DNA from: Methanimicrococcus sp.
GTDB taxonomy: Archaea > Halobacteriota > Methanosarcinia > Methanosarcinales > Methanosarcinaceae
Assembly: GCA_009783635.1 (NCBI GenBank)
Contig: WRDC01000046.1
Location: 1-10,932, forward strand
DNA: 10,932 bases
Direction of reading: 5' to 3'
Shown here piece by piece: positions 1 through 5,278 of this stretch (positions are counted from its first letter, which is position 1; every line of letters starts with the position of its first letter). Made by a program: the position numbers and the translations under genes. The notes under the pieces are model-generated. The model saw nothing but the letters and a program-made list of their open reading frames with translations, was not told the origin of the DNA and made no database searches.

Positions 1-875
1 CCGTTGGAACGGTTGCCGCGGCCGACAGAGCCGTCGTCGCCCATCTCGGCGGACGTGCCGGTCACGGTCAAGAAGACGGATTCATTTTTGATGTCATCGG
101 CCGTGTTGATGAGGACGGAAATATTTCTGTTCGTATACTTGGTCGCCAAGTCTTCCACATAGTTTTGCATTTCTTCCTTGTAGCTGACGTAAGCGCCGAT
201 GTCGTCGATATACTTATCCACCATACCGCAGCAGATTGTTAATGTAATGTCTTCGCCGTTTCGGAGGCCCATGACTTTGATGTCTTCGCCGATGGCTTGC
301 ATACCTCTTTTCTTTTTCAGGTCTTCAACCAAAAAGCGTTCGGTATGGTAAACAATATTTTCAAGCTCGGAAAACGGCGCGTGGCCGACACCGAAAGACG
401 TGTCGTTTGCCATCGGAACATAACCCGCGCGGCCGAAAACATCGGAAAGGTCAGAGGAACCGCGGCCGAACTTACAATCCAAAACAATATCGGCATCCAA
501 ATCTAAATTCGGAAGCGTCTCTTTCAGATATTTGCGGGCGGTTTTCAATGCGATCGTATCGGTCGCAATGTCAATGTTGCCGAATGTTTTCGTGGCGCGG
601 CCGACCAATAAAATGTAAATCGGATGGATCACTTGGCCGCCGCCGAAACGCGGAATAGAATGACCGGCCGCAATTTGCGTCTCATCCGTGTTGTGATGAA
701 GAATCGCACCGCATTTGTCAAGATATTCCTTACAAAGGGCGCGGCTGACAGATTCGGCCAGACCGTCGGCAATACTGTCCGGATGACCGACACCTTTGCG
801 TTCCACCAATTCGATTTGTTGTTTTTCAATCGGTGTTCCCAAATACTGCTCAACACAGATGTTTCTTTGACTCAT
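1..875 (-). CDS. mat: archaeal S-adenosylmethionine synthetase (partial, C-terminus off the left edge)
   Basis: Makes S-adenosylmethionine from methionine and ATP in the cytosol, the methyl donor for tRNA, rRNA and cofactor methylation. About 291 residues are visible out of roughly 400 usual for the archaeal family (distinct from bacterial MetK). Recognisable blocks are VERKGVGHPDSIADGLAES near residue 24, HNTDETQ near 61, FGGG near 77, PIYILLVGRATK near 85, ANDTSFGVGHAP near 156, GEDIKVMGLR near 196 and GTSAEMGDDGSVGRGNR near 273. The start ATG (MSQRN) has a GAGG ribosome site 9 bases upstream. It is transcribed leftwards and divergently from the nuclease-like gene at 1281. Nothing looks broken; the gene simply runs off the window. 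Family assignment is firm. Confidence 0.96.
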   Translation of the reverse strand, partial: MSQRNICVEQYLGTPIEKQQIELVERKGVGHPDSIADGLAESVSRALCKEYLDKCGAILHHNTDETQIAAGHSIPRFGGGQVIHPIYILLVGRATKTFGNIDIATDTIALKTARKYLKETLPNLDLDADIVLDCKFGRGSSDLSDVFGRAGYVPMANDTSFGVGHAPFSELENIVYHTERFLVEDLKKKRGMQAIGEDIKVMGLRNGEDITLTICCGMVDKYIDDIGAYVSYKEEMQNYVEDLATKYTNRNISVLINTADDIKNESVFLTVTGTSAEMGDDGSVGRGNRSN

Positions 876-945
876 GCAAAATTTCCTCTTTTCTTATTTT
901 GATACATCGTACCGTTTTATGTCCCGTTAAATTGAATCGGCAGAC

Positions 946-981
946 TTATTTTTTATACAATCCTTATTCCTTATACAATCC
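946..981 (-). promoter_or_regulatory. duplicated TATA-containing element upstream of mat
   Basis: The 11-mer TTATACAATCC occurs at 953-963 and again at 971-981, a period of 18 bp. Read on the minus strand each copy is GGATTGTATAA. The copy nearer the gene continues into TATAAAAAATAAG, a good archaeal TATA box. It lies about 75 bases before the mat start, leaving a leader of roughly 50 bases. The second copy could be an alternative TATA box or a transcription-factor site. Assignment as the mat promoter is inferred from position and sequence. Confidence 0.5.
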
Positions 982-1151
982 TTTCGAAAAAGCAGACGGT
1001 TTTCAATACGCCTGAGAGTGTAATTAAAAATTCAGGACTTCAACTTACGAAGACATACTATATAATTGTTACACTTCAATATTACTGCCGGTAATAAGAC
1101 TTAATTCTGTTTGGTAATAATAAATCCGATGAAGTCAAAAAATGTAGCTTG

Positions 1152-1223
1152 TTTTTCTTTCCCTTTCTCTTTTCATTTTTCTTTCCCTTTCTCTTTTCGT
1201 TTTTCTTTTCGTCTCTCTTTCGG
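1152..1223. repeat. 24-bp polypyrimidine tandem repeat
   Basis: Two identical 23-bp pyrimidine units lie at 1152-1174 and 1176-1198, each followed by a single purine, giving a 24-bp period. A third degenerate unit starts at 1200 and runs to about 1222. The plus strand is almost pure C/T for more than 70 bases, so the minus strand is almost pure A/G. The tract sits about 60 bp upstream of the nuclease-like gene and about 30 bp upstream of its TATA-like box. Such tracts can be mutable or adopt unusual structures; function is unknown. Confidence 0.85.
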
Positions 1224-1248
1224 ATTACTTTCTCTCCGTGCGGCAAAG

Positions 1249-1260
1249 CCTGATATATTT
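1249..1260 (+). promoter_or_regulatory. TATA-like box for the nuclease-like gene
   Basis: TGATATATTT is centred about 26 bases before the ATG at 1281. Archaeal transcription usually starts about 25 bases downstream of the TATA box, so the transcript would begin at or next to the start codon. No Shine-Dalgarno sequence precedes the ATG (the upstream bases are ATTTTCTGTTTA), which fits a leaderless mRNA. This is an inference from spacing. Confidence 0.5.
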
Positions 1261-1280
1261 TCTCGGATATTTTCTGTTTA

Positions 1281-1763
1281 ATGACGGAATTTGAGCGGGG
1301 ACTGGTCACGTCCTTTAATTCTTATTTTCAGGAAAATAGTGTCCGCGGTATTTCCTACCGCTTGAAACAGCATCGTTTTACATCTCAGTTTTTGGATGTT
1401 TTAGTTGATTCTCTGAATCCCGATTATTATCTCGGCATCGAATGTAAGAGCATTTCTGTGGAAAAGGGAACGAAAGCCCTTTATTTTACGCAGCATTTTA
1501 CGACGGATAAAAAAGGCGTTCACCAAATCACGCGTATTTCCGATTTTTTAAAACAATCGGGACGGTGCGGTTTTCTGGCGGTCGAACTTCGCTACGGCGT
1601 CGGTCATTCCCGCGAGGCTTACGCGATTCCTTGGGAAGACATTCGGGAACGCTTTCATTCGGATTCCTTGAAATACACGATTGAAGAGATTCGTTCGTAT
1701 CCCTCCATTATCAGAAGCGGCGGCGGTTACCGCGTTGAGCCCGAAGTTTGGGTCAAAAAATAA
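1281..1763 (+). CDS. PD-(D/E)XK nuclease-like protein, related to archaeal Holliday junction resolvase
   Basis: A 160-residue protein without signal peptide or membrane segment. The first two thirds match a compact PD-(D/E)XK nuclease fold: an N-terminal helix FERGLV with Glu5, then a strand with Asp39 (FLDVLVDS) and a strand with Glu54 and Lys56 (LGIECKS), giving the D-(14)-ExK catalytic pattern. A conserved-looking block GVHQITRISDFLKQSGR (residues 79-95) and FLAVELRYG (98-106) follow, typical of the second half of Hjc-like folds. Archaeal Hjc resolves four-way DNA junctions and is shorter (about 120-140 residues), so this may be a paralogous family rather than Hjc itself. The transcript is probably leaderless. 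It is followed 70 bp later by the ABC permease on the same strand, with a T-rich stretch between them, so cotranscription is uncertain. The fold is likely; the substrate is unknown. Confidence 0.6.
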   Translation: MTEFERGLVTSFNSYFQENSVRGISYRLKQHRFTSQFLDVLVDSLNPDYYLGIECKSISVEKGTKALYFTQHFTTDKKGVHQITRISDFLKQSGRCGFLAVELRYGVGHSREAYAIPWEDIRERFHSDSLKYTIEEIRSYPSIIRSGGGYRVEPEVWVKK

Positions 1764-1833
1764 CTTTTTCATTTTATCGCGGAAGAACCGATTCTTTTGT
1801 GTGCCGTGCCGTTTTCCTACAAGGTTATAAACT

Positions 1834-2631
1834 ATGAATTCGTTTATACTTGGCATGGACTCCCAAAACGTTCAAAAAGTAATCATCGGGGTATTCTCCT
1901 TGGCAGCCTTCGCACTTCTTTGGGAGTTGATGGCGATTTATGTCAATAACTCTTTTTACCTGCCCCGATTCACAAATGTCGCTTCCGCCTTTTTCAAAGT
2001 GATACAAAGCGCTGTTTTCTTGAATGATGTCGGCATCAGTTTGTACCACTTCCTCATCGGTTTCTTTTTCGCGCTGCTTATCGGCGTTCCGATCGGCATG
2101 GCAATGGGCTGGTTCCCGATTTTGGATAAGATTTTCAATCCGGCCGTTGAAATTTTCAGACCGATTCCGCCGCTGGCATGGATTCCGTTTGCGATTATCT
2201 GGCTTAAACTGATGCATCAGGCGGCAGGATTTATTATTTTCATGGGAATGGTTTTCCCGATCATTATTAGCACTTATTCCGGGTTTAAGAACGTCCCGAG
2301 AATTTATGTCGAGGCGGCAAAAGTATTGAACAGCGCCACCCCCTCTAAATTGATCCGCAATGTTGCCATTCCGGCAGCTTCTCCGATGATTCTTTCGGGC
2401 ATTAAGACGGCGATGGGCGTCGGTTGGATGTGTTTGGCCGCTTCTGAAATGTTCGGTGTCAGCGATTCGGGCATCGGTTATAAAATTTGGTTCTATTACG
2501 GTATTCAGGCAATGGATCATGTTGTTGTTTATATGCTCATTCTGGGCTTTATCGGATTGTTTATGGACTTCTTCTTCCGGTATTTTATTCAAAACCGCAT
2601 TTTAAAGTGGCAAAAAGGGACGGTGGTTTGA
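1834..2631 (+). CDS. ABC transporter permease, nitrate/sulfonate/taurine type
   Basis: Inner-membrane permease of a binding-protein-dependent importer (the SsuC/TauC/NrtB family), 265 residues, normal for the family. About six hydrophobic segments are visible: residues 15-36, 66-90, 108-125, 130-148, 190-206 and 225-250. The cytoplasmic EAA loop, which docks on the ATPase, reads EAAKVLNSATPSKLIRNVAIP near residues 168-188; the usual Leu-Gly-Ala after the EAA is Leu-Asn-Ser here. The ATG at 1834 has a weak AGGT upstream; the next ATG at 1855 has none. The stop codon abuts the start of the ATPase gene, so the two are translationally coupled. No periplasmic-type binding protein lies in the window, so the substrate cannot be named; nitrate, alkanesulfonates, taurine or a pyrimidine or vitamin precursor are all possible. 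Confidence 0.88.
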   Translation: MNSFILGMDSQNVQKVIIGVFSLAAFALLWELMAIYVNNSFYLPRFTNVASAFFKVIQSAVFLNDVGISLYHFLIGFFFALLIGVPIGMAMGWFPILDKIFNPAVEIFRPIPPLAWIPFAIIWLKLMHQAAGFIIFMGMVFPIIISTYSGFKNVPRIYVEAAKVLNSATPSKLIRNVAIPAASPMILSGIKTAMGVGWMCLAASEMFGVSDSGIGYKIWFYYGIQAMDHVVVYMLILGFIGLFMDFFFRYFIQNRILKWQKGTVV

Positions 2632-3399
2632 ATGGGGGAGTTGGTCATTCAAAACTTATCAAAAATATTTAAAAAAGGAAATCAGGAGGTACCGGCGCTT
2701 CTCAACATCGATATCACCGTCAAAGACGGCGAGTTCGTGACAATTTTAGGCCCGTCCGGCTGCGGTAAGACGACATTGCTTCGGATCATTGCCGGACTGG
2801 AAACATACACCGGCGGAACGGTGTCACTGGACGGGGAATTGATTACGGGTCCCGGCCCCAAGCGCGGTATGGTTTTTCAGGAATATTCTTTATTCCCGTG
2901 GAAAACAGTTCTCGGAAACATCATGTTCGGTCCGCTGATGAGAGGCGTTTCCAAAAAAGAAGCCGAAGAGAAAGCGTTTTCATATTTGGAATTAGTCGGT
3001 CTGTCCGATTTCAAAAACAGTTATCCTTATGAGCTTTCGGGCGGCATGAAACAGCGTGTGGCCATTGCCCGCGCGCTTGCGAATGACCCCGAAATCCTTT
3101 TAATGGACGAACCTTTCGGCGCGCTGGACGCGCAAACCCGAAACAATCTTCAAAATGAGCTTCTCCGCATCTGGCAGGAAGAAAAGAGAACGATTGTTTT
3201 TGTCACGCACAGCGTTGACGAAGCGGTTTTCCTGTCCGACCGGATTGTTATTTTATCCAAGCGCCCCGGCACCATTAAAAAAGAAATCCCTATTTTTATC
3301 CCCCTGCCGAGAGACCGGACACGGCCGGAAGAAAACAGGATCCGCAATGAAGTTTTGAGACTTTTGGATACGAATGCGAATCCGAGACCGAATGAATAA
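2632..3399 (+). CDS. ABC transporter ATPase, nitrate/sulfonate/taurine type
   Basis: Cytoplasmic ATPase that powers the permease encoded just upstream. All motifs are intact in its 255 residues: Walker A GPSGCGKT (40-47), Q-loop VFQE with Gln83, signature LSGGM (135-139), Walker B ILLMDE (155-160), D-loop GALD (163-166) and switch His193 in VFVTHS. The FPW after the Q-loop and the PLPRDR near 224 are typical of the SsuB/TauB/NrtC group. The ATG follows the permease TGA with no gap, and GGTGG in the permease end may act as the ribosome site. The last 50 or so coding bases are the first unit of a tandem repeat that continues beyond the stop codon. The C-terminus DTNANPRPNE is therefore repeat-derived and may be recently altered. 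Confidence 0.93.
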   Translation: MGELVIQNLSKIFKKGNQEVPALLNIDITVKDGEFVTILGPSGCGKTTLLRIIAGLETYTGGTVSLDGELITGPGPKRGMVFQEYSLFPWKTVLGNIMFGPLMRGVSKKEAEEKAFSYLELVGLSDFKNSYPYELSGGMKQRVAIARALANDPEILLMDEPFGALDAQTRNNLQNELLRIWQEEKRTIVFVTHSVDEAVFLSDRIVILSKRPGTIKKEIPIFIPLPRDRTRPEENRIRNEVLRLLDTNANPRPNE

Positions 3400-3644
3400 A
3401 GACTGCTCACGCTGGCCCTCAATGAAATTTGTGACTCCTGATGCGAATCCGAATCTGAATCCGAGGCCGAAATGAATAAAACCGCTCGTGCCGCCCTCGA
3501 TGAACTTTTGAGACTTCGGATACGAATGCGAATCCGAGACCAAATGAGTAAAAACCGCTCGCGCCGCCCTCTATGAACTTTTGAGACTTCGGCTGCGAAT
3601 CCAAATCCGAGACCGAATGAATAAAAACCGCTCTCTCCGCCCTC
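3346..3644. repeat. four imperfect 73-78 bp tandem units spanning the ATPase gene end
   Basis: The units are 3346-3420 (75 bp, containing the end of the ATPase gene and its TAA), 3421-3498 (78 bp), 3499-3571 (73 bp) and 3572-3644 (73 bp). Shared landmarks in order are ATGAA(C/G)TTTTGAGACTT, a run of GAATCCGA-like hexamers, CCGAATGAATAAA, then CCGCTC and GCCGCCCTC. Within units there is a shorter GAATCC/GAATGC microrepeat. Unit 3499-3571 contains a stem TCGGAT (3516-3521) with ATCCGA (3532-3537). In the coding unit the same stem is TTGGAT, retaining pairing through a wobble. Lengths of 73 and 78 are not multiples of three, so no repeat protein is encoded. Confidence 0.9.
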
Positions 3645-3682
3645 AAATTTTTATGACGGCGGGTGTCATCTTTTTTGAAACA
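3400..3682. other. convergent intergenic region without a gene
   Basis: Lies between the ends of the rightward ATPase gene and the leftward pcc1 gene. It is almost wholly made of the tandem units at 3421-3644, leaving about 40 bp of unique sequence before pcc1. On the minus strand each unit presents GAGCGG followed by a run of four or five T. It could therefore act as a repeated terminator for leftward transcripts, but this is speculative. Open frames here are repeat artefacts. Confidence 0.6.
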
Positions 3683-3925
3683 TTATGCGGCAGCGGACGC
3701 CGTGTCGTAAGCCGTTTGAATCAGGCGGAGCCACGTATTTAAGGCGGAACGGAGAGAAATGATGTCATTGCTGACGATTTTTAAAACAAGCGCATCGTTT
3801 TCAACCGTCAGTGAAATGACGGACCGGTCGGAAATGGATTCGTTTGTCTCGGGGAGCAGACTTTTGTAAATATCGGCAATAAGTTCCGGCACGGCTTTGA
3901 ATGTGAAATCGGCTTCCGCTTTCAT
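3683..3925 (-). CDS. pcc1: KEOPS complex subunit Pcc1
   Basis: Small dimerising subunit of the KEOPS complex, which with Kae1, Bud32 and Cgi121 makes the universal t6A modification at position 37 of ANN-decoding tRNAs. The 80-residue length is typical. Visible features are the N-terminal strand (EADFTF), PELIADIYKSLLPE near residues 13-26, and the C-terminal helix DIISLRSALNTWLRLIQTA near 54-72, which matches the family's LRAALNSYLRLI-like helix that binds Kae1. Its ATG overlaps the brix stop by four bases, so the two are translationally coupled. It is the last gene of the leftward superoperon in this window. In many archaea a prefoldin beta gene follows; here the repeat region follows instead. 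Confidence 0.85.
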   Translation of the reverse strand: MKAEADFTFKAVPELIADIYKSLLPETNESISDRSVISLTVENDALVLKIVSNDIISLRSALNTWLRLIQTAYDTASAAA

Positions 3926-4560
3926 GAAATCATCTCGGGGTCTGCGGTCTTTGGCAGTGAATCGGATTTGATACCTTTGATGTACAAACGCAGGAACAAG
4001 CGGTCGTTGGAATAAAAGTCGAGCCGATCATCCCGAATGTAAAGGCGCCGGACATAAGCGCCGCCGCCGGCATTCAAACCTTGCGGAATTTCGGAATCGG
4101 AAATACAGGAAACGGCCCGAAGGTCACTGACATCCGGGTCATTCTTATCAGACTTGCGTTTTTGCGCGTTCAGTAGCGCTTTCATCGGCTCGGCCGCCGC
4201 GGTCCGTCCCCTGTCTTCGAAGACGACCGTATTCAAAAGGCGGAACAGCTCAGATGAATCGGAGCCGAAAAAAATCTTTTCGCCGTAGCGAAGTTCAGCC
4301 TGCGGAACGGGGTCAAAAGACGTTTCCGAAAAACGGGCTGAGAGAAATAAGCGGCCGTCGTAATCATAAAAAGAAAAACTGCCGGGGTTGCCGTGAAATT
4401 CACCGACAATCAGAACAGCGCAGCCTTCCCCCCGCTCCAAAACTTCCGAATGAGGCATTTTGCCGCGGGTCATATAAGCCGCGTCGCAGAAAAGAGCCAA
4501 CTTTTTACAGAGAATTTTCGTTTTGAAAGACGGTTTTCGGGAAGACGTAATCAATAACAT
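3922..4560 (-). CDS. archaeal Brix-domain ribosome biogenesis protein
   Basis: A 212-residue Brix-domain protein, expected to act in large-subunit rRNA folding and processing like the eukaryotic Imp4/Brx1/Rpf family. The N-terminus LLITSSRKPSFKTKILCKKL (residues 2-21) is the family hallmark of a short strand followed by Ser/Arg-Lys-Pro and a basic helix. RGKMPHSEVLE near 32 and GEFHGNPGSFSFYDYDGR near 53-70 match the central Gly-Asn-Pro-Gly turn of archaeal members. The C-terminal half diverges more (two imperfect beta-strand hairpins, YVRRLYIRDDRLDFYSN near 168-184). It starts three bases after the rpoP stop and overlaps pcc1 by four bases, an arrangement expected for this archaeal cluster. 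Assignment rests on the N-terminal half and gene order. Confidence 0.82.
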   Translation of the reverse strand: MLLITSSRKPSFKTKILCKKLALFCDAAYMTRGKMPHSEVLERGEGCAVLIVGEFHGNPGSFSFYDYDGRLFLSARFSETSFDPVPQAELRYGEKIFFGSDSSELFRLLNTVVFEDRGRTAAAEPMKALLNAQKRKSDKNDPDVSDLRAVSCISDSEIPQGLNAGGGAYVRRLYIRDDRLDFYSNDRLFLRLYIKGIKSDSLPKTADPEMIS

Positions 4561-4563
4561 TTT

Positions 4564-4701
4564 TTATTCGGCCCTAATTCGTTTAATGGTTGCCGGACGT
4601 TTTTTCACAAGAATTCTGTGACCGCAGTAAAGACAGCGGACACCGGCGTTTTCATAGTCAATGTCAATCTCTCTTTTGCAATGGGAACAGTAGTACGACA
4701 A
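4564..4701 (-). CDS. rpoP: DNA-directed RNA polymerase subunit P (Rpo12)
   Basis: A 45-residue zinc-ribbon subunit of archaeal RNA polymerase, homologous to eukaryotic Rpb12, which helps assemble the Rpo3/Rpo10/Rpo11 platform. Two zinc knuckles are visible: CSHC at residues 5-8 and CLYC at 23-26, followed by the conserved GHRILVKKRP (27-36) and IKRIRAE at the end. The start codon is TTG at 4699-4701 with AAAGGTGA five bases upstream; no ATG or GTG gives a better start, and the sequence before the TTG does not resemble the family. The stop is separated from the brix ATG by three bases. A TATA-like sequence stands about 37-49 bases upstream, after a terminator-like hairpin, so rpoP may lead its own transcript. 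Confidence 0.93.
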   Translation of the reverse strand: MSYYCSHCKREIDIDYENAGVRCLYCGHRILVKKRPATIKRIRAE

Positions 4702-4737
4702 AGAAAGTCACCTTTTATTCATTTTCAAAAAACAGTT

Positions 4738-4750
4738 CATATTTATTAAA
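4738..4750 (-). promoter_or_regulatory. TATA-like box for rpoP-brix-pcc1
   Basis: TTTAATAAATATG on the minus strand lies in a 109-bp gap between rpl37ae and rpoP. It would place the transcription start near 4718, leaving about 17 bases of leader that include the AGGTGA ribosome site. It sits just downstream of the hairpin at 4779-4809. Inferred from sequence and spacing. Confidence 0.45.
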
Positions 4751-4778
4751 GAATTCAAAAAAATCAGTATGCGACAAT

Positions 4779-4809
4779 AAAAAAAGAAACAGAATGGTTT
4801 TTCTGTTTC
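4779..4809 (-). terminator. hairpin with T7 tract after rpl37ae
   Basis: On the minus strand GAAACAGA and TCTGTTTC form a perfect 8-bp stem around an 8-base loop (4786-4809), followed immediately by seven T (4785 down to 4779). The stem begins one base after the rpl37ae stop codon. This has the layout of an intrinsic terminator, and archaeal RNA polymerase also stops at T tracts. Confidence 0.7.
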
Positions 4810-4810
4810 C

Positions 4811-5140
4811 TCACTCTTCGTCTTCTTCATCCAAGAAATCATAGTGGTATTTCAGGGAGCTGTCGGAGAGAGCGTTCTTCATTGTGTTCTGGAAAGATTT
4901 AGCAACGCTTGTCTGCGGAATGAATGTGCCGCCGGCAAACTTAAAGCCGCATTTCTTACATTCCCAGATTCCGGTGCCGATTCTTTTGACGGCCGGCAGG
5001 TCGCATTTGGCACAGGTGTGCGGGCCTCTCGTACGTCCTTCAAGGTCGGCGACGAGTTTTCTGTCTTTTCTGCCGTATCTGACACCAAATCTGCCCGCAG
5101 ATCTGGAAACTTTACCTTTGCGTGAGTTTTTTTTAACCAT
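4811..5140 (-). CDS. rpl37ae: 50S ribosomal protein L37Ae (eL43)
   Basis: A structural protein of the large ribosomal subunit with a C4 zinc ribbon. The basic N-terminus leads into RSAGRFGVRYGRKDRKLVADLE (residues 13-34), the family signature. Zinc ligands are Cys43, Cys46, Cys61 and Cys64 (HTCAKC and WECKKCGFKFAGGTF). The protein has 109 residues; archaeal members are usually about 90. The excess is a C-terminal stretch after residue 80 ending in the acidic DFLDEEDEE, unusual for an rRNA-binding protein. The ATG has GGTGA about seven bases upstream. It is separated from rrp42 by 138 bp holding a TATA-like box, and followed by a terminator-like hairpin, so it may be a single-gene transcript inside the superoperon. 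Confidence 0.95.
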   Translation of the reverse strand: MVKKNSRKGKVSRSAGRFGVRYGRKDRKLVADLEGRTRGPHTCAKCDLPAVKRIGTGIWECKKCGFKFAGGTFIPQTSVAKSFQNTMKNALSDSSLKYHYDFLDEEDEE

Positions 5141-5195
5141 AATGTTTCACCAAGATGAACACGTTTTTCAACGCGGGCCATTTTAAAAATCCGCA

Positions 5196-5207
5196 CCGGT
5201 TAACCGG
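5196..5207. repeat. perfect 12-bp palindrome upstream of rpl37ae
   Basis: CCGGTTAACCGG reads the same on both strands. It lies 56-67 bases before the rpl37ae start and just downstream of the probable transcription start (TATA-like box at 5244-5255), so it would fall in or at the edge of the mRNA leader. That is a position where a dimeric repressor could bind. No regulator is identified. Confidence 0.6.
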
Positions 5208-5243
5208 GCCGGCGGACAAGGGCCGCATGAGTTGAAATTTGTT

Positions 5244-5255
5244 CTTATATTATAA
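5244..5255 (-). promoter_or_regulatory. TATA-like box for rpl37ae
   Basis: TTATAATATAAG on the minus strand lies in the 138-bp gap between rrp42 and rpl37ae. It predicts a transcription start near 5220 and a leader of about 80 bases. The gap is too long for tight operon coupling, in contrast to the 2-base gap between rrp41 and rrp42. Confidence 0.5.
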
Positions 5256-5278
5256 TCGTATGAATTAATAAGCGAGAT

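Larger units (their letters stand above)
876..1280. other. AT-rich divergent intergenic region
   Basis: This 405-bp stretch separates the leftward SAM synthetase gene from the rightward nuclease-like gene. I see no convincing gene in it. It holds TATA-like elements for both directions, an 11-bp direct repeat at 953-981, a second TATA-like sequence near 1058-1066, and a pyrimidine-rich tandem repeat at 1152-1223. Open frames across the repeat are low-complexity Lys/Glu/Arg strings and are not credible genes. Confidence 0.7.

Noticed and set aside
1082..1309. Minus-strand open frame of 75 codons rich in Lys, Glu and Arg
   Set aside because: It is the translation of the polypurine strand of the 24-bp repeat. 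The period is a multiple of three, which keeps the frame open, and it overlaps the start of the nuclease-like gene.
1825..2592. Long minus-strand open frame (255 codons) opposite the ABC permease
   Set aside because: The plus-strand permease is a clear family member with membrane segments and an EAA loop. The antisense product is rich in His, Asn and Arg, as expected from the complement of a membrane protein gene.
3150..3646. Several overlapping minus-strand frames with repeated Phe-Gly-Leu-Gly and Ile-Arg peptides
   Set aside because: They follow the 73-78 bp tandem repeat and switch frame between units; no family resemblance and no ribosome site.
5141..5196. An N-terminal extension of L37Ae starting upstream (MARVEKRVHLGETL)
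   Set aside because: That peptide is in a different reading frame from L37Ae and soon leaves any recognisable sequence; the ATG at 5140 has a good ribosome site.
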